64,000 bases of DNA from Adiantum capillus-veneris. Taxonomy: Eukaryota > Streptophyta > Polypodiopsida > Polypodiales > Pteridaceae. Below are positions 11,050-22,504 of this stretch, one piece after another; within the stretch, counting starts at the first letter, position 1, and every line of letters starts with the position of its first letter. The translations under genes were made by a program, and so were the position numbers. The notes under the pieces are model-generated. The model searched no databases. It saw only the letters and a program-made list of their open reading frames with translations, and had not been told where the DNA came from. Location: NCBI GenBank assembly GCA_014529385.2, contig CM043959.1:92237529-92301528 (forward strand). Direction: 5' to 3'.

Positions 11050-11572
11050 ATGGATATGCTTGTAGGTGACTTGACTAGTCAAGAGAGAGAGGTATATGAT
11101 GCATTCTTTGATAAGTATCCCAAGTTGTTTGCCAAAGATTATGCTCAAATGAGGGGAACAAAGAGTGTTTTTCATGGAATAAATCTCAAAGAATGTGCAA
11201 ATCTTTTTGCTCAAAATCGAAGGAAATTGGCACCATTCAGTGCAAGGTATTGGAGATGGAGGTGAGTAAGCTTCTGCAAGCTAGCTTTATGTACCTTGTG
11301 GATGATGCATGGGTTTCCCCTATGGTTATAGTCCCAAAAAAGGGAAATAAATGGATATTATGTGTGGACTATAAGTGATTGAATGCGGAAACAAAGAGGC
11401 ATCACTATCCACTTCCCTTTCAGGATGAGATTTTGGACACTGTTGTAGGTCAGAGAGATATTAGGTATGTGATAGGTTTAGTGGGTATTCAAATTGGGAT
11501 TGCATATTAAGATCAAAATAAGACCCAATTTTTGACCCCATGGGGAGTATTTTGCTATAGGGTGATGCCCTT
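11050..11572 (+). pseudogene. Gypsy-1 reverse transcriptase, N-terminal part
   Basis: Three overlapping or adjacent plus-strand frames encode the start of a Ty3/gypsy reverse transcriptase: FFDKYPKLFAKDYAQMRG, then LLQASFMYLVDDAWVSPMVIVPKKGNKW, LCVDYK, PLPFQDEIL, and finally LTPWGVFCYRVMPF just before 11,573. Each block has its counterpart in order in Gypsy-2 (residues 660-820). There are frameshifts near 11,240 and stops near 11,376 and 11,508. The coding similarity ends at the terminal inverted repeat of the giant insertion and resumes in the next motif at 53,680. Confidence 0.85.
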
Positions 11573-11589
11573 TAAGACCATATTAGGTA
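11573..11589 (+). repeat. Left terminal inverted repeat of giant element
   Basis: TAAGACCATATTAGGTA, perfectly inverted at 53661-53677. Similarity continues imperfectly inward for roughly 20 more bases (AAGTGGGAAAATCCC on the left against TTTTGGTAAAAATCTC on the right, read inward). Confidence 0.9.
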
Positions 11590-11829
11590 AAGTGGGAAAA
11601 TCCCAATTCCCTGTTTGGACAACTTTCAATATATCATGTACAAAATATAGAGATTTTGTCAAAAATTTGAGTTTTCTTAAGGTCTCATTCCACTTTATGC
11701 ACATACAATACACAATGAAAACAACTAAAATACCATGGTTTCAATCAATTGGATTATTAGGAGACGAGTATATTTCATCCATTATCGTTGTCTATATTCT
11801 ACTGTCCTACCTACAACTTATCTCAACAT

Positions 11830-13550
11830 GGAGAGCTTGGTTTCTAGGTCCACCACTTGTCCAAGTTAATGTAAAAGTGACTCAAGGTTCACAACTTGTG
11901 AAAGCAAGGATCCATTGAGGAATACAATCCACTTGGCTATTTTTCCTTAATTTATTGCATGTGACATTCAAGAAAGGTCCACTTCTAATCTATAACTTCT
12001 TAATTTGAGGCATGGGGCATACATAAAATATGTAGCATATGCTCTATTGCCTCATAGGAAGGTTGGTATCAAGGTGCACTTATCCAGGCTAGCCTATCTT
12101 GGAGAAATGATGGAGCTTGCTTCTCTCCTTGTTTCAATGGAGAATAGCTTCGACAAGTGGTGGACCTTTGCTTCTCTCTATGTTTCAATAGAGTTAGCTT
12201 GGACAAGTGGTGACCTTGGAACAAAACCCCCATGTAAAACATATCATGGGTATTCCAAGTGATTAGAAATATTACCATTTAAGATATAACCTTATAGGTT
12301 AGACAACTGGAGCCCGGCTTGGAGAAATGGTGGACCTTTGATTCTCTCCATGTTTCAATGGAGCCTATCTTGGAGAAATGGTGGAGCTTTCTTCTGTCCA
12401 TGTTTCAATGGAGCCTAGCTTGGACAATCGGTGGACCTTTGCTTCTCTCTATGTTTTAATAGAGTTAGCTTAGACACATGGTGGATCTTCAAACTAAACC
12501 AACTACTATCAATGTTTCCTAGCTTGGACAAGTGGTGGAGTGTTTCTCCTCTCCATGTTTCAATGTAGCTTAGCTTGGACAAGTGTTGAACCTTAAAACA
12601 AAAACCCCATGTACAACATAGCATGGATTTTCTAGATTTCAATGGAGTCTAGCTTTAACAAATGGTGGAGCTTGCCTTCATCCATGTTTCAATGAAACTA
12701 GCTTGGATAAGTGGTGGACCTTGTAACAAACCCCCCCATGTACAACATATCATTGGTTTTCTAAGTGATAGGAAGGAATACCATTCAAGATATAAACTTA
12801 TAGCTTGGATAAGTAGTTGACTTTAAAACCAAATTCATCATAATACAATGAAATACAGGTCAGCCAATTCCTAAATCTTGAGACCAAACCTCCCATGCTA
12901 TTAGAGATAATATATTGGATAAGTGGTGGACCTTCTATTATTTTCCCATGCCTAGTTTAGACAACCGGTACACTTTGCAGCTATAAAGGTTGGACGAGTG
13001 GTGGAGCCTTGTTTCTATCCATGTTTTAATGGATCCTAGCTTGGACAAGTGGTGGACCTTGGAAAAAAGCTTCCATGTACAACATATATGAGGTTTTCCA
13101 TGTTTTAATGGAACCTATCTTGGACAAATGGTGAAGCTTGCTTCTCTCCATGTTGATTTTGGAACTACCTTAGACAAGTGGTGGAGCTTTGCTTTTCTAC
13201 TCTTCATAATACAATGAAGTATAGGTTGGTTACATGGTGAATCTTAAGGCCAAACCTCCCATTTTACTAGAGATGATAGGTTGGACAAGTGGATCAACCT
13301 TCTATCATTTCTCCATGACTATATTGGACAATTAGTAGACCTAACATCTCTCTATGTTGTCTAGAGATGAGCTTGGACAAGTGATGGACCCTGCTTCTCT
13401 CTTCCCTTGGTTTACTAGTTTGAAGACTCAGTATATATACTTTCTTAGATCTAGCTTGAACAAGCGGTGGACCTTGTATCCACAATCTTAATTCATTACA
13501 AAAAAGTATACGAAAAAATAACATAGGAATCTTGGTTTGAAGGTCAAGCA
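11830..13550 (-). repeat. Left-arm minisatellite array (first block)
   Basis: Degenerate repeats built on the core AGCTTGGACAAGTGGTGGACC, alternating with TCTCCATGTTTCAATGGAGCC and with the CCCCATGTACAACATA phrase. The same unit family fills the right arm in the opposite orientation. One copy at about 11,847 is in the right-arm orientation. Frames through the repeats give LDKWW and AWTSGG peptides that are repeat translation, not genes. Confidence 0.9.
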
Positions 13551-14243
13551 ATTAGGTTCCAAATGCACATAATAATATATTTTCCACCCATAAGAAAAGA
13601 AAGTTAAATATGTTATTACCAAATTGACAAAGGTAACGTCTAAGAATTCTAGCTTTGCATCTTGTCAGATCTAAATCTTCATCAAGGCGACATGCATGTA
13701 TACATCAACTTTCAAGCCATTCAAGAATACATGCACTTAGATTCCATAGTTTTCTTTTCAAAGTCTTTTAGGTTCTAAAACTCTTTCACATAAAGTATGT
13801 AATGACAAAATTCTTGAAGCAAACATTTGTGCCCAAGAAAAAGATCCCTCTCACATATTTAAATTCCATGAATTCTCTGATCCACACTTACAAGTTTTAT
13901 TTTGACATCGAACATCAATTCTCTCATAGTTACAAATAAATGCAACCTCGATATGAATTGACAAAAAATGAATTTATTTTACTATATGACCCAACATAAG
14001 CCCCAATCCAATAAAAAATGAGTCCCCAACAATTTTGGTGCACTCTACCAATACATCAGAGTCCCCTTACAATAGGATGCACTCCAATAGTACATTGAAG
14101 TCCCCTTAGAGTAGGGTGCACTCCATTGAAGTGTTCATAAAATTGACACACCTTTGTTTTTTTAATAAAAAGACTATATCAAATTATACAAATGTTGAAA
14201 GATACACACTAGAATAAAAAAAGCATGTTATGGCCATATTTAT
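13551..14243. other. AT-rich spacer with a short GTGCACTCC repeat
   Basis: No supportable gene. At 14,030-14,125 a unit of about 45 bp containing 'gtccccttac/agagtaggatgcactcca' is present two to three times. The rest is AT-rich and featureless to the eye. Confidence 0.5.
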
Positions 14244-15032
14244 TCAATGCTTTCGTGTTGACAAGTACACACCAAGGACATAATTTGTCTCAGAATCACT
14301 ATACTGATTTACAATTGTGGTGTATGTATAGACACTCTTATCTCTTGCATACAACCATCCTACCAACCATGGAATTATGGTTCTCTGCAAGAAGTTTTGA
14401 AGTTGCTCGGAAGTTTGCTTCCACATCTTTGGAAATATAAGATATGTCCCTGGCATGTTCCACATCACCCTATATGGAGTGTCATCAAAAATTAAGGTAT
14501 TATTTGCATCCAAATCCTCAAATATCTTCCAAATATCACTCAAATTTTTGTGATAAACTCTTGTAAATCCTAACATGATATTTGGATTTTGGCATTTTTT
14601 GTTACTCATAAACACCTTGAACTTGGTATACTGCTCAAGAAAACATTTTTGTGTGATGCGTTGCACCCTTGTTAAGTTATAGCAACTCCATATCCATATC
14701 TCAAAGTATTTAGCACAAAAATCCAAAAAACTTTGTGCGTCTGGTCGCACCAGACGCACCAAACTTTGTGCGTCTAGTTGCACCACATGATAAACTTCAT
14801 CTTTATCCTTCACAAGTCGCATGTGTTGAGCCCAAGCTGGCATAGAATCTCCATGTTTCATTTCAATTGTCTTGATAAGTAACCCCTCTAGATCCAAGAT
14901 AAATACTCTTTTGATGTCCTTGAAAGCAAGTGGTAGGTGATAAGGAGGTGATTGATTCCTTGGACAAGGTCTTGGAGGAGGTTGGATGGGAACTTCAATA
15001 GTTTTCTTCAATTTATGCCAACATATAGCCAA
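14244..15032 (-). CDS. FCP1/NIF-like phosphatase domain protein (cargo of giant element)
   Basis: A 262-residue open frame without internal stops. It has the layout of the FCP1/NIF-type HAD phosphatase domain: VFILDLEGLLIKT (residues 43-55), VRPDAQSFLDFCAKYFEIWIWS (95-116), and TLIFDDTPYRVMWNMPGTYLIFP (179-201). FCP1-type enzymes remove phosphate from Ser residues, for example on the RNA polymerase II tail, using DxDGT. Here the motif is D47-L-E49-G50-L, so the second Asp, the general acid/base, is Glu, and Thr is Leu. Activity is therefore doubtful. A duplicated stretch (LDAQSLVRL, then VRPDAQSF) precedes the second motif. It lies between left-arm minisatellite blocks. Upstream exons may be missing; the ATG at 15032 is simply the first one. 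Confidence 0.7.
   Translation of the reverse strand: MAICWHKLKKTIEVPIQPPPRPCPRNQSPPYHLPLAFKDIKRVFILDLEGLLIKTIEMKHGDSMPAWAQHMRLVKDKDEVYHVVQLDAQSLVRLVRPDAQSFLDFCAKYFEIWIWSCYNLTRVQRITQKCFLEQYTKFKVFMSNKKCQNPNIMLGFTRVYHKNLSDIWKIFEDLDANNTLIFDDTPYRVMWNMPGTYLIFPKMWKQTSEQLQNFLQRTIIPWLVGWLYARDKSVYTYTTIVNQYSDSETNYVLGVYLSTRKH
14735..14759. other. Perfect hairpin inside the FCP1-like frame
   Basis: GTGCGTCTGGT, a 3-base loop CGC, then ACCAGACGCAC: an 11-bp perfect inverted repeat. A second GTGCGTCTAG lies 30 bp downstream, so this also belongs to a local duplication that created the repeated DAQS residues. Confidence 0.8.
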
Positions 15033-15300
15033 TCCATTTTTCTGTATGATTCTGAATTAAAGAACAAGAAAACTTAATGCAAACACAACAATAGACATGA
15101 GTTTTACATTGTCTACCCTAAGGTTTTATTAGATACCAAATTCCATCTATGATCTACTCATTAATAGAAAGAAATTCAAATTAAAATCCTGACTCTTTTT
15201 TATGCTACACTCTCTCTTAGTCTCAATACCATGGAGTTCCACTAGACTTAAGTCAACTAATAACTACTACTTTTTATTAAAGGTATGCTTGAAGTGCATA
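15033..15300. other. Spacer upstream of FCP1-like gene
   Basis: AT-rich sequence between the first ATG of the minus-strand FCP1-like frame and the next repeat block. It could hold its promoter or a 5' exon, but I see no convincing signal. Confidence 0.3.
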
Positions 15301-16157
15301 AGGCTTAACCAATGCTCTAGTGTAGAATGGGTATTTAGGTCTCAAGGTTTACCACTTATCCAAGCAAAGATCCATTTAGATATGGAAACCCAATTTTTCT
15401 TAATATAATGATATAGAGTGGACAAGTGCTGAATCCTGAGACCAAACCACTCATGCTACTAGGGATAATAGGTTGGACAAGTGGTGGACCTTAAATGTAA
15501 ACCCCCCATGTACAAAGTATCATGGGTTTTGGGTATTTCAATGGACTCTATCATCTTGGAGACATGGTGGAGCTTACTTCTCTCCATGTTTCAACGGAGT
15601 CTATCTTGGATAAATGGTGGAGCATCATTCTCTCCATGTTTCAATGGAGCCTAGCTTGGACAAGTGGTGGACGTTTGTTTCTCTCTATGTTTAAACAGAT
15701 TTAGCTTGGACAAGTGGTGGACCTTGGAACAAAACCCCCATGTAAAACATATCATGGACATTACAAGTGGTGAGAAAAAATACCATTCAATATATAACCT
15801 TATAGGTTGGATAAGTGGTGGACCTTAACACCCAATTATTATTAATATAATGACATAGAGTGGACAAGTGGTGAATCTTGCGACCAGACCTACTAGGAAA
15901 AGTAGGTTGGACAAGTGGTGGACCTTGAATGCAAACCCCCCATGTACAAAATATCACTCATGCTACTAGGAATAATTTGGTATTAAGGTCCATGTTTCAA
16001 TGGAGCCTAGCTTGGACAAGTGGTGGACCTTTGTTTCTCGCTATGTTTCAATAGGATTAGCTTGGACAAGTGGTGATCCTTGGAACAAAACCCCCATGTA
16101 AAGCATGTCATGGGCATTACAAGTGGTGAGAAAAAATACCATTCAAGGTATAACCTT
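15300..16157 (-). repeat. Left-arm minisatellite array (second block)
   Basis: Same repeat family as 11,830-13,550, mostly reading AGCTTGGACAAGTGGTGGACC on the plus strand, with CCCCCATGTACAAAATATCA and 'aacctataaggttgg'-type phrases in reverse orientation. The first copy (about 15,340) is in the opposite orientation. The array is interrupted at 16,158 by the copia element and continues at 21,344. Confidence 0.9.
16153..16157. repeat. Target site duplication of copia element, left
   Basis: ACCTT directly before the LTR, repeated at 21344-21348 directly after the other LTR. The uninterrupted phrase 'ataaccttataggttgg' occurs elsewhere in the arrays and confirms the empty site. Confidence 0.95.
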
Positions 16158-16436
16158 TGTTGAAGATGATGAAACAGGAAACAGAAGGAAGACAGCAACT
16201 CAGAGTAGGAAGAAGATGGAGAAGGAGAAGACACAGAGCTTGTGTACGAGATCTCTGTAGTCTCTCTCTCTGTATTGGAATAATAATGTATGTACAAACT
16301 CAGAGCTACAAAGCTTATATGAAACCCTAAGAGATAAGGTGTCCTTTCACACCGGATGTCCAGGGGGAAAAACCCAGTGGGAGAAAAGTGCCCCTGGTGA
16401 AGCGCGTATACACACTAACACTACTACATGTCTACA
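16158..16436 (-). repeat. Copia 3' LTR (minus orientation)
   Basis: 279 bp, TGTTGAAG...TCTACA on the plus strand. It differs from the other LTR by G at two positions (near 16390 and 16403) where that one has A. Confidence 0.97.
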
Positions 16437-16447
16437 AATCCCCCCTG
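16437..16447 (-). other. Copia polypurine tract
   Basis: On the minus strand CAGGGGGGATT lies immediately before the 3' LTR, the expected site of plus-strand priming. Confidence 0.85.
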
Positions 16448-16483
16448 TAGTGATAGTGTGAATCTGTACAAGGTAGCAGATCA

Positions 16484-19400
16484 TCATGTGTATGAGAGTA
16501 AGCCCAAAGCTTTTCGGAAAGCTTCAAACTTTTCTCGTGATAACGCCTTCGTAAATAGATCTGCAATGTTATCCTGTGTAGGATAGTAAGTTAGTGTGAT
16601 CTCCCCTGCATGTAGCCTTTCCCTGACATAGTGGTAGTGAACCTCTATGTGCTTTGTTCTTGCATGAAATACTAGATTCCTTGCAACTGCCATAGCACTC
16701 TGACTGTCAGTGAAAATGGTAGTGGGTGCCTGTTGACACTCACAAAGATCTGCCAATAACCTGCGTATCCATACACAATCAACTGTTGCCGCGAAAGCTG
16801 CCCTGTACTCAGCTTCACAAGTTGATGTAGCCACTGTGGGTTGCTTCTTGCTTAGCCAAGATATACATGCATTTCCCAAGAAAAAACAATTGCCACTTGT
16901 GGAATGTCGTGTGTCAAAATCACCAGCCCAATCTGAATCGCTGTAACCAAGAAGCTGCATAGAACTGTGCTTTCCATACATATCCCCCCTTGGAAATAAC
17001 ATGGCAAGATTAGGGGTACCTGAAAGGTAACGAAGTATGCGCTTCACAGCCTGCCAATGATGCATACCTGGGATGTGCATAAATCTGCTTGCTTGTGAAA
17101 CCCCAAATTGAATGTCTGGACGAGTGTTGCCTGCCAAATATATCAAGCAACCAACCGCTGCTGCATAAGTATGTACATCAAAAGTTTCTCCAGCATCATG
17201 CATGCTCAACTTTGATCCAGTTTCTACGGGTGTAGAGATTGGCTTACAATTTTGCATACCAAACTTGTCCAAAATTTTATGCAAATATTTTGCCTACAAC
17301 ATGTATATGCCATCCTCTGATTGCACAAACTGAATACCCAAGTAATAATGTAGCAAACCAAGATCAGACATCTCAAAGTTTTTTCTCAAAGCATCTTTAA
17401 ACGCTTCAATTTCATCTGCATTATTGCCTGTAAGAAGCATATCATCCACATAAAGTGTTAGCATAATGAGAACTCCATCTCTCTTTTTGACATACAAAGT
17501 ACTTTCTGTTGGACTATTCTAAAATCCCTGGCCAATCAAATAAGTATGTATCTTCTCATACCATGCTCTTGGAGCCTGTTTGAGACCATACAAAGCTTTA
17601 CGCAATCTACATACCTTTTGCTCTTGACCTTTTACAACAAAACCACTTGGTTGACTTACATAAACTTCTTCCTGCAAATCACCATTCAAAAAAGCAGTTT
17701 TGATATCCAACTGATGCACTTTCCAACCATGATGAGCAGCAATTGCAACTAGTGATCTAACTGTGGACGCACGAGAAGTAGGAGCAAAGGTTTCATCATA
17801 ATCTATGCCTTTCTGTTGCGCATAGCCTTTTGCCACAAGCCTTGCTTTGTACCTGTCAACAGTACCATCTTGTTTCCTTTTTACCTTAAAAACCCACTTT
17901 GTACCAATAGGCTTTTTACCTGTAGGCAAGTCCACTAGATCCCATGTATGATTCTTATGAATAGAATCAATTTCTTGCTGCATAGCATCTTTCCACTGAA
18001 CACACTCTAAAGCTTGTTCAAATGAATCAGGCTCATCTGCATCACAAAGAGTGCTAAAGCAATCCAAATCTACTTGATCTCTGCCAATAGTAGTACCAGC
18101 ACGTGTTTTTCGTGGCAACGGTGCATCCAACTTGCTATCCTGCAAAGTTTTCTGAACCCATTTAGGCAAGGTTCTTTCTTCCCTGAGAACTTCTTGCTCT
18201 TCACGCACAATTTCCTCTACATCATGAGGTGTCACATGCTGATCAAAAGATTGATCAAGATTATCAACCTGTTGTGATTCTTGATTCTCCACAAAAGAAG
18301 GAAGCAAACCTTCAAATACATCATGTGTCTGCATATGAGGTACATCAAAAGCAACCATAGGTTGAGCAGTAGTTTCTGCAAAAATTACATCACGACTTTC
18401 AAAAATCTTGTTTGTGGTAGGATTGTAAAGTCTATAACCTTTACTTCCACTACTGTACCCCACAAATATACATTTGATTGCCTTATCATCAAGCTTCCCA
18501 CGTAACTGCTGAGGGATGTGAGCATAAGCAAGACAACCAAAAACACGAAGATAACTGACTGAAGGTTTTCTGTCATACCAAGCTTCATATGCAGTAATGG
18601 TCTTCAAGGAACGAGTAGGACACCTGTTCAAAACATGTGCTGCACAAGCAACTGCCTCCATCCATAGCTTATGAGGCAAACTCTTAGCCTTGAGCATACA
18701 TCTAGCTGTCTCCATTAAAGACCTGTTCTTCCTTTCTGCAACACCATTCTGTTGTGGTGTGTATGGCATAGTGCATTGGTGTTTAATGCCTTTCTTTCCC
18801 AAAAAATCCTTAAATGCACCTGACATGTATTCACCTCCTCGATCGGTACGAAGAGTCTGTACTTTGCAACCTGTTTCATTTTCAACCATGGCGACATAAT
18901 GTTGAAAAACTGCAAACACATCTGACTTTGCTTTGAGTGGATACACCCAACAAAACCTGGAAAAGTCATCAATGAAGGTCACAAAATAAAGGCTGTTTCC
19001 CAAAGATGGCGTCCTCATAGGACCACATACATCACTGTGTACAAGCTGCAACTTTCGTGTCGCTCTAACTGAACCATCCTGCAAAAATGCAAATCTGTGC
19101 ATCTTTCCAAGAACGCAACCTTCACATACATGTCTTGGTGGCATCTCCAATAAAGAAAAATCATGCACCATATTATGACGTTGTAAAGTCATCAAAGTGC
19201 CATAAACAACATGCCCAAATCTAGCATGCCACAACTCAGCATCCTGCATGGCCTGAGTCTTTGTTTCTGCAATACATACCTGAATCTGCTTTTCATAACG
19301 ATCTAGCACAAATAGTCCATTGTCCAGCGTACCTGTAGTGATAAGAGAATAACCATTCTCTCGATCTCGTACAACACATCTGTCATCCTCAAAAATGACC

Positions 19401-20665
19401 CGAAGACCATTTTTTGCAATAGAGGATATAGACAACAAATTCTTCTTGATCCCTGGAACATATAAGACATCTTGCAAGCATAAATCTAAACCATCTGAAA
19501 TGGTAATCAAAATCTTACCAACGCCTTTGATTGGATAAGAAGCATTATTTGCACATGTCACCTTCTTTCCTGCTGGAGCTGCATCCAATGAACAAAACAA
19601 ATCCTTCCTTGAAGTAATATGCCTGGATGCACCACTATCAAAGTACCAAATCATTTGTGTCTTGTCAACACTGTAAGCAGAAAAATTTGAACATACTACA
19701 AAAGCATAAGAATCCTGCACAAAGTTTGCAGACTCTTCTTTAGCTGTAGAAGAATCACCAGAAGCTGAAACAACCAAACTTGACTCTTTCTTCTTTTCTT
19801 TAGCAATTCGCTTTTTACACTCACTAATGTAGTGACCAGGTTTCTTGCAGTAGTGACATTTACCTTTCTTCTTGGACTTGTCGGAATCACCTTTAGACTT
19901 CTCTGAAGATTGTCCTGCACTAGACTTGGAGTAATGAGCACTCTCTTTACCCTTGTTTTTGTTCTGTACAACAAGAGCATGATCCATACCATCCACCTGT
20001 AAAGACTTGTTCTTACGTGATTGATCCTCCTGCAATAGCAAAGCCACTAACTCTTCAAAATGAAGAGGGTGAGGATTAGCTCGCAAAGATAGAGTCAAAG
20101 AAGTCTGAAAAGTCAAATAAGATGGTGGTAGTGAATTGAGTGTTTTGGAAACCAAGTCCTTCTCTGGAATCACTTCATCAATGCTAAGCAATTGCTCTTT
20201 AAGATCCCTGATTTTTGTAAGATGCTCGACAATATCGTCACCTTCGTCCATCTGTATTTTGTCAAGTTGTTTCTTCAAAAACTCTATTCTGGCAGCGTTT
20301 CTTCCTCCAAACATAGCTTGCAGAGTGTTCCAAGCATCCTCAGAAGTTCTGCAAGATCTGATATGTGGTGTGATTGTCCTCTTTATGGTTAAGGCAATCA
20401 CAGCCATAGCATGTGCATCTTTAGTATCCCATCTCTTTTGCTCTGGAGTGACTTGTGAGGGTCCTGCACCAACAGCTGCACCACGACCAGGCGTGGCAGG
20501 TGCAATGCTACTTGGACGAACTTCATCTCCAGATACATAATCCCACAATCCTTTACCAACCAAAACATTTTTGGCCATAAAAGACCAAAGAGAATAGTTG
20601 GTACCATCCAATTTGTCTTCGGATGTAAACGCACCAAAAATCTCTTTCTCCGTAGATTGAGCCAT
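16484..20665 (-). pseudogene. Ty1/copia gag-pol polyprotein with two in-frame TAG codons
   Basis: One frame of about 1,390 codons from the ATG at 20665. Numbering from it: gag about 10-240 (LDGTNYSLW, then FLKKQL); CCHC zinc knuckle C270-H279-C283; protease DSGA at 343-346; integrase with GPI-type HARFGH and CxxC zinc region near 480-520, then D545, D608 and E644 (DD35E) ; reverse transcriptase with ALYGLKQAPRAWY and LYVDDML; RNase H with DWAGDFDTR and CEAEYRA. TAG codons stand at 17519-17521 and 17294-17296, each at a place where Gln (CAG) would fit. Otherwise all catalytic motifs are present. The polyprotein would be cut by its own protease inside cytoplasmic particles. Confidence 0.95.
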
Positions 20666-21050
20666 ACTGTGGATGCACACAAGAGAGCAAAAGAACCTTC
20701 AAGAGATTCACAAATCTCCTCTCCAATCCAAGCAAAACTCTACACAAAATCTCAGCACAAAGCTAAGACAAGCTGCTTCCCAAAAGAACTGTTTACCTGA
20801 AGAAAATCTGTCAAAAAGCACACCCTCTTGATCTAAACGCCTCCAAAAAGTAACTTCTGCTATGCTGCTCAGAACAAAATTCTGAGGGCTCGAACGGCTT
20901 CGAAAGGGGGGTAAAACCGCAGGTCACCTGCTCAAAATACTCCTGGAACGTCGAGGATGCTCCCACGAGCAAATTTTCCGAAAACTGCCTGAAAACTGTG
21001 ATTGCGCGCGCGGATGCGAAAACGCAAGTAGAGGCTCTGGAAATCACCTT

Positions 21051-21062
21051 GCTCTGATACCA
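21051..21062 (-). other. Copia primer-binding site (initiator Met tRNA type)
   Basis: Minus strand TGGTATCAGAGC, two bases from the 5' LTR. This is the standard plant copia primer site complementary to the 3' end of initiator methionine tRNA. Confidence 0.95.
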
Positions 21063-21064
21063 AT

Positions 21065-21343
21065 TGTTGAAGATGATGAAACAGGAAACAGAAGGAAGAC
21101 AGCAACTCAGAGTAGGAAGAAGATGGAGAAGGAGAAGACACAGAGCTTGTGTACGAGATCTCTGTAGTCTCTCTCTCTGTATTGGAATAATAATGTATGT
21201 ACAAACTCAGAGCTACAAAGCTTATATGAAACCCTAAGAGATAAGGTGTCCTTTCACACCGGATGTCCAGGGGGAAAAACCCAGTGGGAGAAAAGTACCC
21301 CTGGTGAAGCACGTATACACACTAACACTACTACATGTCTACA
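21065..21343 (-). repeat. Copia 5' LTR (minus orientation)
   Basis: 279 bp, 277 of 279 positions identical to 16158-16436. Followed by the target duplicate ACCTT (21344-21348). Confidence 0.97.
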
Positions 21344-21650
21344 ACCTTATAGGTTGGACAAGTGGTGGACCTTAGCACCCAATTCCTCTTAATATAATGA
21401 CATAGAGTGGAAAAGTGGTGAATCGTGAGACCAAACCTACTAAGGATAATAGGTTGGACAAGTGGTTGACCTTGAATGTAAATCCCCCATGTACAAAATA
21501 TCATGGGTTTTGCATATTTCAATGGAGCCTAGCATCTTGGAGACATGGTGGAACTTAATTCTCTCCATGTTTTAATGGATCCTATCTAGGAGAAATGGTG
21601 GAGGTTCCTTCTCTCCATGTTTCAACTGAACCATAGGAGCATTATCCATC
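21344..21650 (-). repeat. Left-arm minisatellite array (third block, after copia)
   Basis: Continuation of the left-arm array, still reading GGTTGGACAAGTGGTGGACC on the plus strand and ending with CTCTCCATGTTTCAACTG near 21,630. Beyond this point the orientation of the family switches. Confidence 0.9.
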
Positions 21651-22120
21651 TCAGTTTGTGAATCTAAGAAAACACACACACAAATGGTATCTCAAAACCA
21701 CTAGAATTTTATTCACCATATTTATATGTAGAACTCCTAGTAAGAAGTTTATTTAAGGTAAAATCGTTGTTAGAATCCTTGAAACCATTTTCAGCATTCG
21801 TACACAAAACACCACTTGTCTAAAATACAATCTACTAACTCAACATTTTTCATCCTACACTTTATTAAAGATGAGTACTTAAAGTGAAAACTAAAAGCCA
21901 CAACTTGTTGAGGAAACATGGATACAAGGTCCACCAAATGTCCAACCTAGACTACAAGCAAACAATTAGAGATTTGGCTTAGATTTGGATTCAAAGGCCA
22001 CCACTTATTCAAGTAAGATAACTCCACTTGTTTAAGACAGTAATGTTTGAAGACCCACCACTTTTCCAACCTAGACATTGATTAAATTTTGGTAAGATTT
22101 ATCACAAATCTAGAGTAGAA

Positions 22121-22504
22121 TCAAGATTCTATGGCCAAGGTAGTCAAATAAGTTAGACAACACACAAAGCATAAGAGCACTCTAGATTCTCGTTGAGCAT
22201 AAACTAAACAATAATCAAATGTTATATTCACTTGAGATTTCATCCATGAAAAATGAAAATGATGCATGTACTTGAGATTTACATCCATGTACAATACTTT
22301 ACAATGACAAGTAAAGCTATAGTCAGCAAAAAACTCTTCTCCTGCTTCAACTTGACAAATAGTCTCAATGCATACATGGCCATATTCTTCTGACTGGATG
22401 TGTGAAGAGGTGCATTTATGCCAAGGTGGCAAATTTGGATCAAATGTATAGCGTACGCTGGGACAGACATTTGTACTGTGAGAACTATTTATATAGCCCG
22501 ACAC
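22121..22504 (-). pseudogene. SET-domain C-terminal fragment
   Basis: A minus-strand frame starting near 22504 encodes GYINSSHS, VRYTFDPNLPPWHKC, YGHVCIETICQVEAGEEFFADYSF. The order of an (Y/F)INSSH-type motif, a segment on conduct of the cofactor pocket, and V-AGEE-F-DY is that of the C-terminal half of a SET lysine-methyltransferase domain. The tail after about residue 70 is not SET-like. The N-terminal half is absent; the frame opens after an upstream stop or splice site, so this may be a final exon or a captured fragment. A methyltransferase role cannot be claimed without the rest. It sits at the switch point between the two array orientations. Confidence 0.6.

Larger units (their letters stand above)
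16158..21343 (-). mobile_element. Near-complete Ty1/copia retrotransposon (5,186 bp)
   Basis: The element is oriented on the minus strand. LTRs of 279 bp (16158-16436 and 21065-21343) differ at only two positions. A 5-bp target duplication ACCTT flanks it. The primer-binding site TGGTATCAGAGC (initiator Met tRNA type) lies two bases inside the upstream LTR at 21051-21062, and a purine-rich CAGGGGGGATT tract abuts the other LTR at 16437-16447. A single frame encodes gag-protease-integrase-reverse transcriptase-RNase H in copia order, interrupted by two TAG codons. It inserted recently into the left arm of the giant element. Confidence 0.97.

Noticed and set aside
20136-20540. Plus-strand frame of 134 residues, and other plus-strand frames within 16.5-20.7 kb
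   Set aside because: They are antisense shadows of the copia polyprotein.
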